Shown piece after piece: positions 35,893 to 43,874 of a stretch of 64,000 bases of DNA. This stretch comes from Methylobacterium sp. B4 (GTDB taxonomy: Bacteria > Pseudomonadota > Alphaproteobacteria > Rhizobiales > Beijerinckiaceae). Within the stretch, counting starts at the first letter, position 1. The number at the start of each line of letters is the position of its first letter. The notes beneath the pieces are model-generated. The model had not been told where the DNA came from. It was given only the letters and a program-made list of their open reading frames with translations, and made no database searches. Location: positions 1 to 64,000 of the forward strand of contig NZ_QJJJ01000018.1 in the NCBI RefSeq assembly GCF_003201865.1. The letters are read 5' to 3'. Made by a program: the position numbers and the translations under genes.

Positions 35893-36846
35893 CTACGGAT
35901 CGCGCGTCGGCGCGGCGCCCGTCGTGCCGGTCTTGGCTGAGTCGGATTTGGCGGCATCCGGCTTCGTCGCGTCCGGATTGGCGGCATCGCCCTTCACCGC
36001 GTCGGGCTGCAGCAGCGACAGCGAGATCGCCCGCGTGGCGTGCTCGGCCATGCAGCGCAGCCCGAGATCGTTGAGCCGGAAGTGGCGGCCCAGCATGTGG
36101 GCCTCGCTGGTGCGCTGGGTCGAGAGGAAGCGCATCGCCGCGTAGCGGTGGACCAGGGGCACCGCCTCGCGGCGGGCCACGTCCTGCACCGTGCGCACCA
36201 TCTGCGTGTAGTAGGCGTCGTCGGCCAAGCTCTCCGTGAAGACGGGATCGATGAGCACGATGTCGATGTCGTGGGACTTGATCCACTGCACCGACTCATC
36301 GAGGGCCTCGCCGAAGGCCTCGATGTCGACGCGGGCCAGCGCGTCGTTGGTGCCGACCTGCCAGACCACGAGGTCGGGCTCCAACTCGGCGACCATGGTG
36401 CGCAGCCGCTCGCCCGCCCCGCTCGCCACCTCGCCGGGAAGACCGCGGGCCTCGACCTCGACCTGAACGTCGGGCAGGGCCTGTTCGAGAGCATTCTCCA
36501 GCTTGACCGGATAACTCGCGGAGGCGCCGAGCCCGGCCGAGGAGGAACCGATCGCCAGCACGCGGATCGGCCGCTTCTCCTTGAGCGCGGCCTTGACCGC
36601 CTTGAGCCGGGCCAGCGTGTAGAGTTTCGAGCCCGGCACCCGGCACTCGGGCGACAGGCTCTGATCCAATGTCTCGGCCGCGGCGGCTGATGGCACGGTG
36701 GTTGTCGCGGCGGTTTCGCCGCGCGCGGAGACGGCACAGCCGAGACCCAGGCTCAGGCCGAGCCAGAGGATGAATCCGCGGGCGAGGCGGTGTCGGGCGC
36801 CTTGCGCGTCGGCCGCGGCCTGCGGGAACGCCATTCGACGAACCAT
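35893..36846 (-). CDS. SGNH/GDSL-family hydrolase, exported
   Basis: A 317-residue protein with an N-terminal membrane anchor or signal (LARGFILWLGLSLGLGCAVS). The SGNH fold blocks are visible: VLAIGSSSAGLGAS (block I, GSS in place of GDS), WQVGTNDAL (block III), and a C-terminal RLNDLGLRCMAEH that carries the catalytic Asp/His. The tail after residue 290 repeats DA-KPDA-like units and is probably disordered. Periplasmic SGNH proteins paired with membrane acyltransferases usually transfer or remove acyl groups on polysaccharides. Its start overlaps the OpgC-like gene by 94 bases, so the two are probably translated together. Confidence 0.75.
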   Translation of the reverse strand: MVRRMAFPQAAADAQGARHRLARGFILWLGLSLGLGCAVSARGETAATTTVPSAAAAETLDQSLSPECRVPGSKLYTLARLKAVKAALKEKRPIRVLAIGSSSAGLGASASYPVKLENALEQALPDVQVEVEARGLPGEVASGAGERLRTMVAELEPDLVVWQVGTNDALARVDIEAFGEALDESVQWIKSHDIDIVLIDPVFTESLADDAYYTQMVRTVQDVARREAVPLVHRYAAMRFLSTQRTSEAHMLGRHFRLNDLGLRCMAEHATRAISLSLLQPDAVKGDAANPDATKPDAAKSDSAKTGTTGAAPTRDP

Positions 36847-37892
36847 GCGGTGAAACCCAGTGCAAACAGGCCGAAACCTACGACCGAAATGTCAACGATG
36901 ATACCGCCGCCCGTTTGAAAGCGCACGAATTGTGCAGCCAGGCTCAACAGCGATCCCATCGAGAAGACCGCGAGGGAGTTGCGCCCCAAACCTGACAGAA
37001 ACCGGGCGAGCGGGCCGAGCCGCGGCGCGACGAGTGCGTAGACTGCCTGGAAGGCCAGGATCATCCCGCAGAAATGGATGAGCCGGGCGGGCGAGAGATA
37101 GGTCTTGTCGAAGGTGAACACGAGCCGGGGCTCGGGCGCCAGCATCGGATCGGGCCGCAATTCCAGCACCGCGAGGACGAAGCCGACGATGACGATGCCG
37201 ATGCCGAGCGGCGTCAGGCGCCGCCACAGGCGCCGCAGGCGGTCGGATTCCCGCGTGGCCTCGTTCGCGAGGAAGCCCAGCACGAGCAGGAGCTGCCAGC
37301 AGAGCGGGTTGAAGAACCAGTCGCCCTCGCCGGGCCAGGAGGGGAAATTCCACTCGAAGACGAGGCTCGCCCCGTAGAGCGAGAGCGAGAGCGCGAGCAG
37401 CAGGGTCCGGCTGACGCGGCCGATCAGCACCACGGCGGGCGCGATGGCGATGAGCACCACATAGAGCGGCAGGATGTTGAAGAAGCCGAGCTGGTGCGTG
37501 AGCAGCACGACCCCGACCATGGTCTGGATCGGGTCGGCGAAGAAGCCGCCGGCATTGTGCCATTCGAGGATGAGCGGGTTGTCGAGATAGAGCGCGCAGC
37601 CCGCGATCATCGCGAGCGCGAGCGCCATGATCGTGATCTGCGCCCGGTACACCTCGACGGTGCGGGAGAGCAGCCGCAGCACCGTCATCAGGCGCGGCTC
37701 GGGCAGGCCGTCCCGCCCGCGGGTCGCCAGCCCGATCGACCAGCCGGCCAGGAACACGAACAACTCGGCGGCATCCGAGATGCCGTACTGGGAGAAGGTG
37801 TAGCGCTCGAAGAAGTTGCCGGGGATATGGTTGATGAAAATCGTCACCAGCGCGAAGCCGCGCCAGAAATCGATCGCGTTCGGCTCGCGCAT
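36753..37892 (-). CDS. OpgC-like membrane acyltransferase
   Basis: A 379-residue polytopic membrane protein starting MREPNAIDFWRGFALVTIFI, then NHIPGNFFERYTFSQYGISD and AAELFVFLAGWSIGLAT. This is the OpgC_C family pattern; OpgC succinylates osmoregulated periplasmic glucans in enterobacteria. About ten hydrophobic helices follow. The D-F-W-R-G-x-A-L segment and the His of NHIP are probably catalytic, by analogy with acyltransferase-3 enzymes. ATG 37892 is the homologous start. It overlaps the exported SGNH hydrolase by 94 bases in another frame, suggesting a two-part acyl-transfer system for a periplasmic or surface glucan. Confidence 0.83.
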   Translation of the reverse strand: MREPNAIDFWRGFALVTIFINHIPGNFFERYTFSQYGISDAAELFVFLAGWSIGLATRGRDGLPEPRLMTVLRLLSRTVEVYRAQITIMALALAMIAGCALYLDNPLILEWHNAGGFFADPIQTMVGVVLLTHQLGFFNILPLYVVLIAIAPAVVLIGRVSRTLLLALSLSLYGASLVFEWNFPSWPGEGDWFFNPLCWQLLLVLGFLANEATRESDRLRRLWRRLTPLGIGIVIVGFVLAVLELRPDPMLAPEPRLVFTFDKTYLSPARLIHFCGMILAFQAVYALVAPRLGPLARFLSGLGRNSLAVFSMGSLLSLAAQFVRFQTGGGIIVDISVVGFGLFALGFTAWFVEWRSRRPRPTRKAPDTASPADSSSGSA

Positions 37893-38081
37893 CAGGCTCC
37901 ACGGTCCGGCGGTGTGACGTCGACGCGGCAGAGTCCCGGCCTCCCGCACGGGGGCCGCTGACGGCCGGCGCGGCGCCGTTCCGGGACCCGCGACCCGGAA
38001 GCGGAAGACGGCCGCCCTGATAGACCGCGCGGGGGCGGATTGGAAACCCGCCCGGGGGCGACGAGCGCGCGATTTCGCCGG

Positions 38082-38843
38082 TCAGGCCCCTCCGTGCAGG
38101 TGCCCCGCATGCCAGTCGCGCAGGCCGTCGAGGGTGACGACGCCGCCCGGCCAGGCGTAGCCCTGGATGGGGTGGTGGGGCGCGTCGGGCTCGCCGAGGT
38201 CGGAGACCGCCGAGAAGGCTCCGTCGAGCCGGTGGCTTCGGGTGTAGCGGCTGCGGGTGGCGAGCACCGGCAGCCCGGCGGCGAGCGCCGAGCGGATGCC
38301 GGCCGCGGAATCCTCGAAGGCGATCGCCTCGGACGGGTCGATGCCGAGGCGGTGGACCGCGAGCGCGAAGATGTCCGGGGCGGGCTTCTTCTGCGCCGCC
38401 TCGTCGCCGGCCGCGATCACGTCGAAGGGCTGCGCCTCATCGGGGAAGTTGAGCTCGAGCAGGAGATCGATGTTCGGCCGGCTGGTGGTGGTGGCCACGG
38501 CCAGCCGCACGCCCTGCGCCCGCGCTTCCTCGACGAGGCGGCGCACGCCGGGACGCAGGGAGAGGCCGCCGCTGCGTGCCAACTCGCCGTAGGAGCGCGT
38601 CTTGAGCTCGTGGATCTCGGGCATGCGGGCCTTCAAGCCGGCCGCCTCCGCGGGATGGAAGCGCTCGATGTAGTGGAGGAGCCGCTCCTTGCCGCCCATC
38701 ACCTTGAGGAGTTCGGCGTAGAGTTCCGGCGACCAGTACCAGGGCAGGCCGAGCGCCCGGAAGGCGCGGTTGAAGCCCTGCCGGTGCAGATCCTCGGTTT
38801 CGGCGAGCGTCCCGTCGACGTCGAAGATCAGCGCCTTCAGCAT
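38082..38843 (-). CDS. cbbY: HAD-family phosphatase, CbbY type
   Basis: A 253-residue HAD hydrolase. Motif I MLKALIFDVDGTLAETEDLH, motif II VATTTSRPN and the KKPAPDIFALA/IAFEDSAAGI pair of motifs III-IV are all present. CbbY enzymes of phototrophs dephosphorylate xylulose-1,5-bisphosphate, an inhibitor made by RuBisCO. Here there is no RuBisCO in the window, so a related sugar-phosphate substrate is more likely. The ATG at 38843 overlaps the rpe stop by seven bases, so the two genes are coupled. The frame extends upstream through rpe but that is not coding. Confidence 0.85.
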   Translation of the reverse strand: MLKALIFDVDGTLAETEDLHRQGFNRAFRALGLPWYWSPELYAELLKVMGGKERLLHYIERFHPAEAAGLKARMPEIHELKTRSYGELARSGGLSLRPGVRRLVEEARAQGVRLAVATTTSRPNIDLLLELNFPDEAQPFDVIAAGDEAAQKKPAPDIFALAVHRLGIDPSEAIAFEDSAAGIRSALAAGLPVLATRSRYTRSHRLDGAFSAVSDLGEPDAPHHPIQGYAWPGGVVTLDGLRDWHAGHLHGGA

Positions 38844-39520
38844 CGCACGCCGTCCCGCCCGGTGGCCGATTGGGCCGCCTCGCGGATCGCGGCGACGTTC
38901 TTTCCGTACGCGTCCGGCCCGCCCTTGAAGGCCGCCGAGCCGGCGACGAGGATGCCGGCCCCGGCGCTCGCCGCCGCCCCGGCGGTCTCGGGGGTGATGC
39001 CGCCGTCGACCGAGATGTCGATGGAGCGGCCGGCCGTCATCGCCTTCACGCGCGCGAGGGTCTCCAGCGACGAGTCGATGAAGCTCTGCCCGCCGAAGCC
39101 CGGGTTGACCGACATCACCAGCACGAGATCGAGCATGTCGAGCAAGGGCTCGATGCTCGAGGCCGGCGTGCCGGGATTGAGCGCCACGCCCGCGCGCTTG
39201 CCCAAGGCTCGGATCGTCTGGAGCGAGCGGTGGATATGCGGGCCCGCCTCGACATGGACGGTGATGGCGTCGGCCCCGGCCTCGGCGAAGGCGGCGAGGT
39301 ACGGATCGGCCGGAGCGATCATCAGGTGGACGTCGAAGAACTTGTCGGTGCAGGGCCGCAGTGCCTTCACCACGGCCGGGCCGAAGCTGATGTTGGGCAC
39401 GAAATGCCCATCCATCACGTCGAGATGGATCCAGTCGGCGCCGGCCTGCGCGATCGCCCGCGTCTCCTCGCCGAGCCTCGCGAAGTCGGCGGCGAGGATC
39501 GAGGGTGCGATGATGGTCAT
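38837..39520 (-). CDS. rpe: Ribulose-phosphate 3-epimerase
   Basis: Interconverts ribulose-5-phosphate and xylulose-5-phosphate in the pentose phosphate pathway. The 227-residue TIM barrel begins MTIIAPSILAADFARLGEET. It has HLDVMDGHFVPNISFGPAVV with catalytic Asp and metal-binding His, LVLVMSVNPGFGGQSFI, and the phosphate-binding IDISVDGGIT and GILVAGSAAFKG. Length is normal. It is coupled to cbbY downstream. In this organism it links to the nearby fbp-prk genes, which act on the same pentose pool. Confidence 0.97.
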   Translation of the reverse strand: MTIIAPSILAADFARLGEETRAIAQAGADWIHLDVMDGHFVPNISFGPAVVKALRPCTDKFFDVHLMIAPADPYLAAFAEAGADAITVHVEAGPHIHRSLQTIRALGKRAGVALNPGTPASSIEPLLDMLDLVLVMSVNPGFGGQSFIDSSLETLARVKAMTAGRSIDISVDGGITPETAGAAASAGAGILVAGSAAFKGGPDAYGKNVAAIREAAQSATGRDGVRC

Positions 39521-39814
39521 GGAACGGCTCGGGGCAGGCGACGCGCCGCACCGCCTGGATCGGCGGCCGGCACTCGGGATGAATGAGGCTTCCTAACACC
39601 GATCTAGGGCGTCGGCCGGAAAGATGCTCACCGCCTTCGCGCAAAAAGCCGACGCTGTCAGGGTGAAGTGCGCGCGCGATCCGCCCCGCCGGCACCGGAT
39701 GGTGCGGCCTTGCCCAATTTGTCGCGCGGACCGCCTTCGCTCGTGCACTATATGCCGGGGCGATCCGGCACTGCGCCGGCCACCGGACCGTGACGAACCC
39801 TCTTTTCTTCACCG

Positions 39815-40732
39815 ATGCAGGAACGCCCTCTCATCCTCGGCATCCACGGTTTGGCCAACAAGCCGCCCCGTGAGGAGAAGCAGGCGTGGTGGGGGCAGGC
39901 GATCCGCGAGGGGATGCGGCGCAACCTCGGCCGGGACCGGGAGGATCTGCCCTTCGACTTCGTCTACTGGGCCGACCTGCGCTACGACGCGCCGCTCTGC
40001 GAGACCCGCAACCGGGAGCCCTACTACGCTGCCCGAGGGCGGGGGCCTTTCCCGAGCCCTGACGGAGCCACCGCCCCGACCCTGACGGATCGGCTCTACC
40101 GCGTCGTCGAATGGTGCCAGGACCGGATCGGCCGGCAGATTCTGGACGACGTCATCATCGAGCATCGCCTCGACGACCTGTGGGGCTACCACGAGGACAT
40201 CCTCTTCCGCCAAGCGGCGCGGGACCGCCTGCGGGAGGCGTTCGAGCGCCACGCCGGGCGCCGGCTGCTGCTCGCCGCCCATTCCATGGGCTCGCTGATC
40301 GCTTACGACGTGCTGCGCCAGCTCGAGCGCGAGGGCTGCCGGCCGCAGGTCTCCCACTTCGTCACCATGGGCGCGCCCCTGGGGCTCTCCGAGATCAAGC
40401 ACCGGCTCGCCGCCGAGCACGGGGACCTGCGGGTGCCCGAGGCGGTCGCCCGCTGGAGCAATCTCGGCGACCGGGAGGACGTGGCGACCGTCGGCACCGT
40501 GCTGTCGGAAGCCTACACCCCGAACGCGGCGGGCGTCGGCGTCGTCGATTGCCCCGTCATCAACGCCTACCGGCGGCCGAAGGGCGGGGCGAACCGCCAC
40601 AAATCCTACGGCTACCTGCGCACGCCGGAGTTTTCGCGGGCGGTCGGGATGTTGCTGGACGCGCAGGGCGTGCCGCGGGGTGAGCGGGAGGCGATCGCGC
40701 GAAGCGAGGTCTCGGAAGGCGCGAGTCCCTAG
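39815..40732 (+). CDS. Alpha/beta hydrolase-like protein
   Basis: A 305-residue soluble protein. It starts with an oxyanion-hole strand (PLILGIHGLANKPPREEKQA) and has the nucleophile elbow RLLLAAHSMGSLIAYDVL, a G-x-S-x-G variant AHSMGS. HFVTMGAPLGLSEIKHRL and ISP-like segments follow, the pattern of lipase/esterase-type proteins of the alpha/beta fold with a large N-terminal region. The catalytic His may be in NRHKSYGYL near the C-terminus. The substrate is unknown. It converges with prk, 13 bases apart. Confidence 0.7.
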   Translation: MQERPLILGIHGLANKPPREEKQAWWGQAIREGMRRNLGRDREDLPFDFVYWADLRYDAPLCETRNREPYYAARGRGPFPSPDGATAPTLTDRLYRVVEWCQDRIGRQILDDVIIEHRLDDLWGYHEDILFRQAARDRLREAFERHAGRRLLLAAHSMGSLIAYDVLRQLEREGCRPQVSHFVTMGAPLGLSEIKHRLAAEHGDLRVPEAVARWSNLGDREDVATVGTVLSEAYTPNAAGVGVVDCPVINAYRRPKGGANRHKSYGYLRTPEFSRAVGMLLDAQGVPRGEREAIARSEVSEGASP

Positions 40733-40745
40733 GGGGCGGGCGGCC

Positions 40746-41606
40746 TCACGCGAGCCGTCGGCGCCGTTCCACCAGCTGCATGATGATCGGCGTCAGGATG
40801 AGCTGCATCGCCAGATCCAGCTTGCCGCCGGGGATGACGATGGAGTTGGCCCGGCTCATGAAGCTGTCGTGGATCATCGATACGAGATAGGAGAAGTCGA
40901 TCCCCTTCGGATCCTTGAAGCGGATCACCACCATCGATTCGTCGGCCGTGGGAATCCAGCGGGCGATGAAGGGGTTGGAGGTGTCGACCGTCGGCACCCG
41001 CTGGAAGTTGATGTCCGTCCACGAGAATTGCGGGCAGATCGTCTGCACGTAATCGGGCATCCGCCGCAGGATCACGTCGGTGACGGCTTCCGTCGAGTAG
41101 CCGCGGGTCGAGCGGTCCCGGTGCAGCTTCTGAATCCATTCGAGGTTGATGACCGGCACGACCCCGATCTTGAGGTCGGGATAGCGGGCGAGATCGACGG
41201 CGTTGTCGACCACGCAGCCGTGCAGGCCCTCGTAGAACAGAAGGTCCGAGCCCGGCTGGAACGGCTCCCAGGGCGTGAAGGCGCCCGCCGGCACGCCGTA
41301 GCGGATCGCGTCCGCATCGTCGTGGGCGTAGTGCCGGGTGCGCCCGGTGCCGGATTCGCTGTAGCTGCGAAACACCTCCTCCAATTCGGGGAGGAGGTTG
41401 GCGCGGGGGGCGAAGTGGCTCAGCGTCGGCTCGTGCGCCATCATCGCGCGCATCGTATCGCGGTCGAACGCGTGGAAGCCGTCGCCCTCGATATAGACGG
41501 CGCTGACATCCTCCCGGCGGAAGATCTGCTCGAAGGTGTTGCGGACCGAGGTGGTCCCGGCGCCCGAGGAGCCGGTGACCGAGATGATGGGGTGACGCGC
41601 CGACAT
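40746..41606 (-). CDS. prk: Phosphoribulokinase
   Basis: Phosphorylates ribulose-5-phosphate to ribulose-1,5-bisphosphate with ATP. The 286-residue product matches bacterial class I PRK: P-loop HPIISVTGSSGAGTTSVRNT, then YIEGDGFHAFDRDTM, the catalytic-site YSESGTGRTRHYAHDDADA and LLFYEGLHGC. Without a RuBisCO gene in the window the product cannot be fixed here. In Methylorubrum extorquens, ribulose-1,5-bisphosphate has been reported to act as the signal for the LysR regulator QscR, making PRK essential for methylotrophy; that fits the context. It lies 28 bases behind fbp in one operon, divergent from a LysR gene. Confidence 0.95.
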   Translation of the reverse strand: MSARHPIISVTGSSGAGTTSVRNTFEQIFRREDVSAVYIEGDGFHAFDRDTMRAMMAHEPTLSHFAPRANLLPELEEVFRSYSESGTGRTRHYAHDDADAIRYGVPAGAFTPWEPFQPGSDLLFYEGLHGCVVDNAVDLARYPDLKIGVVPVINLEWIQKLHRDRSTRGYSTEAVTDVILRRMPDYVQTICPQFSWTDINFQRVPTVDTSNPFIARWIPTADESMVVIRFKDPKGIDFSYLVSMIHDSFMSRANSIVIPGGKLDLAMQLILTPIIMQLVERRRRLA

Positions 41607-41634
41607 GGACGGTGTGGGGCTTGGGGCGGGCGCT

Positions 41635-42681
41635 CTAGCTGCGCATCAGGCCGCGCTGGCCGAACAGGGGCGAGCGGCCGGCGGTGGGCTGGCGCCCGTC
41701 ATAGTACTTGGCCACGCAGGCGACCTCCTCGGTGGAGCCGAACACCAGCGGCGAGCGCTCGTGAATGCGGGCGGCCACCCGCTCCATGATGCGGGCCTGG
41801 CCGTCGGTGGCCTCGCCGCCGGCCTGTTCGATCAGGAAGGCGATCGGCGCGGTCTCGTAGAGGAGGCGCAGACGACCCTGCGCGTAGCCCTTCCGGTTGT
41901 CGCCCGGATACAGGAAGATGCCGCCGCGGATCAGCACGCGCTGCGCATCCGCCACGAGGGCGGCGGTCCAGCGCATGTTGAAGTCGCGGTCGCGCGGGCC
42001 TTCCGTGCCGCGCTGGCAATCCTCGATGAAGCTCTTGATTGGCCCGTCCCAGTGGCGCGCGTTCGAGGCGTTGATCGCGTACTCGTTCGCGCTCGGCACG
42101 ATCTTCATCGCGTCATGGGTCAGCCGGAACACGCCCGCCGCCCGGTCGAGGGTGAAGATGCGGGTGCCGTTGCCCAGCGTGATCACGAAGGTGGTGGCCG
42201 GGCCGTAGACGACGAAGCCGGCGGCCGTCTGCGTCGTGCCGGGGGTCAGGAAGGAGGCGTTCGGGTCGTCGCCGCGCGCGACCGGGCGGATGCCGAAGAT
42301 GGTGCCGACCACCATGCCGACGCCGATATTGGACGAGCCGTCGAGCGGGTCGATTGCCACGGCGAGCGGCGCGTCGGCCTTCAGCTGCACCATGTCCTCG
42401 GCTTCCTCCGAGGCGACCTGGGCCACGGGGGCCTCGTCCAGCGCCTGCATGAAGCGCTTGTGGGCGATCACGTCGAGCGCCTTCTGCACGTCGCCGTCGC
42501 TGTTGTGCTCGCCCTGCGCGGCGAGGTCGCCGGCCAGGGACCCGCGCCCGACGATCTCGCTCACCTCGATCGCGGCGGCCGCCAGCGCCCGGATCGTGGC
42601 GGCGGTATCCGCCAGGGAGGCGTCCCGAGCGACCTCGGCGTCGAGATGATCGTCGAGGGAGGACGCGTTGGGCTTCGTCAT
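41635..42681 (-). CDS. fbp: Fructose-1,6-bisphosphatase class I
   Basis: Hydrolyses fructose-1,6-bisphosphate to fructose-6-phosphate in gluconeogenesis and Calvin-type cycles. The 348-residue product has the Li-sensitive phosphatase metal site APLAVAIDPLDGSSNIGVGM and GTIFGIRPV, the substrate-binding NASNARHWDG and RDFNMRWTAALVADAQRVLI. The Glu of EEAEDMV corresponds to the other metal ligand. ATG 42681 is the homologous start; the frame opens further upstream. It is the first gene of the fbp-prk operon, transcribed divergently from the LysR gene, the same arrangement as cbb operons controlled by CbbR. Confidence 0.95.
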   Translation of the reverse strand: MTKPNASSLDDHLDAEVARDASLADTAATIRALAAAAIEVSEIVGRGSLAGDLAAQGEHNSDGDVQKALDVIAHKRFMQALDEAPVAQVASEEAEDMVQLKADAPLAVAIDPLDGSSNIGVGMVVGTIFGIRPVARGDDPNASFLTPGTTQTAAGFVVYGPATTFVITLGNGTRIFTLDRAAGVFRLTHDAMKIVPSANEYAINASNARHWDGPIKSFIEDCQRGTEGPRDRDFNMRWTAALVADAQRVLIRGGIFLYPGDNRKGYAQGRLRLLYETAPIAFLIEQAGGEATDGQARIMERVAARIHERSPLVFGSTEEVACVAKYYDGRQPTAGRSPLFGQRGLMRS

Positions 42682-42845
42682 CGTCTTAAGGCTCGCTCCC
42701 GTCGAGGCCGCGTTCGCATTCTGCGCCCTGCGCGGCGTTCTGGCCGGCCATGTCCGCCGTGAGGCATGCAGGCGGCCGCGGACCATGATACGCCGCAGCG
42801 GGCCGGCAGCGCCAGACGGCACGGGACTGCTGTCGAAAGATTTCT

Positions 42846-42876
42846 AAAAAAACTTGTGGTGCCCTGCAAAAAAACT
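42846..42876. promoter_or_regulatory. Phased A-tracts in the fbp/LysR intergenic region
   Basis: AAAAAAACT occurs at 42846-42854 and again at 42868-42876, 22 bases apart or about two helical turns. The tract lies just upstream of the LysR start at 42888 and 165-200 bases upstream of fbp. It is strikingly AT-rich in a GC-rich genome. It probably holds promoter elements and a bent LysR-type binding region; the individual T-N11-A half-sites are ambiguous. Confidence 0.4.
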
Positions 42877-42887
42877 AAAAACGAGGC

Positions 42888-43874
42888 ATGCGCAACCTCT
42901 CGCTCAAGCAGCTTCAGGCGGTCGCCGCGGTGGCGCGGCTCGGCACCATGACCAGGGCCGCGCAGGAGCTCAACGTCACCTCCGCCGCGCTCTACGCACG
43001 CATCCGCCAGCTCGAGGAGGAGGCGGGCCTGCTGCTGTTCGACCGCACGCCCACCGGCCTCAAGCCCACCGATGCGGGCCGCGAGATGCTGTGGGCGATC
43101 AACAGCATCAATACGGTGCTGGAGACCTGCACCGACCGCCTGCGGACCCTGAAGGGCGGCGGCGGCGGCCGGGTCGGTCTCGGCGTGGTCTCGACGGCGA
43201 AGTACTTCGCGCCGCCCGTGATCGCCGGCTTCATGGAGGGCCATCCGAAGGTCGAGATCGCGCTCACCGTCGGCAACCGCCAGGACACGATCGAGGCCCT
43301 GCGCAACTACGACATCGATTTCGCGATCATGGGCCGTCCGCCCCGGGACTTCGCCATCGAGGCCGAAACCTTCGGTCCCCATCCCCTGGTCCTGATCGCC
43401 GCCCCCGACCACCCGATGATCGGACGCCGCGGGCTGACCCGGGCGGATCTTGCGGAAGAATCCTTTCTCGTGCGCGAGGAGGGCTCGGGCACCCGCTCGG
43501 TGTTCGAGGAATTCATGAGCGGCGTGATGATCCGCCGGGCCAAGCTCGGCATCGATTCCGGCTCGAACGAGACCCTGAAGCAGGCGGTGATGGCGGGGCT
43601 CGGCATCGCGCTCCTGTCCGGCCACACCGTCGCCTCGGAGGTCGCGGCCGGACGCCTCGCCCTGCTCGACGTGGAGGGCCTGCCGATCCGGCGCGACTGG
43701 TACGTGGTGCGGCGCGCCGACAAGGTGCTCGGTCCGGCCTCGGACGCGTTCTGGGACTACCTCGTTCGGGAGGGCAGCCGTTTCCTCCCGAGCATCCCCG
43801 GCGGCTTCCCCGTCAACGGCTCGGACGGCGTCGCCGGCAAATCCGCCCGCAGCCCCGCCGAGGCCGGCCCATGA
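42888..43874 (+). CDS. LysR-type transcriptional regulator, CbbR/QscR-like
   Basis: A 328-residue LysR regulator. The HTH is MRNLSLKQLQAVAAVARLGT followed by MTRAAQELNVTSAALYARIR. The effector domain has VGLGVVSTAKYFAPPVIAGF and the FAIMGRPP strand typical of CbbR, where ribulose-1,5-bisphosphate or NADPH bind. The family position next to fbp-prk supports CbbR-like control of carbon assimilation; whether it is QscR itself (serine-cycle regulator) cannot be decided here. It is divergent from fbp across a 206-bp AT-rich region. Its stop overlaps the ATG of the reductase gene by four bases. Confidence 0.87.
   Translation: MRNLSLKQLQAVAAVARLGTMTRAAQELNVTSAALYARIRQLEEEAGLLLFDRTPTGLKPTDAGREMLWAINSINTVLETCTDRLRTLKGGGGGRVGLGVVSTAKYFAPPVIAGFMEGHPKVEIALTVGNRQDTIEALRNYDIDFAIMGRPPRDFAIEAETFGPHPLVLIAAPDHPMIGRRGLTRADLAEESFLVREEGSGTRSVFEEFMSGVMIRRAKLGIDSGSNETLKQAVMAGLGIALLSGHTVASEVAAGRLALLDVEGLPIRRDWYVVRRADKVLGPASDAFWDYLVREGSRFLPSIPGGFPVNGSDGVAGKSARSPAEAGP

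Noticed and set aside
33324..36145. Two long plus-strand frames opposite the FemAB-like and flippase genes
   Set aside because: The minus strand shows transmembrane helices and an acyltransferase; the plus frames are Glu/Arg/Gly-rich shadows.
38844..39812. Upstream extension of the cbbY frame through rpe
   Set aside because: rpe in another frame has every family motif; the extension has none and cbbY starts at its MLKALIFDVDGT motif.
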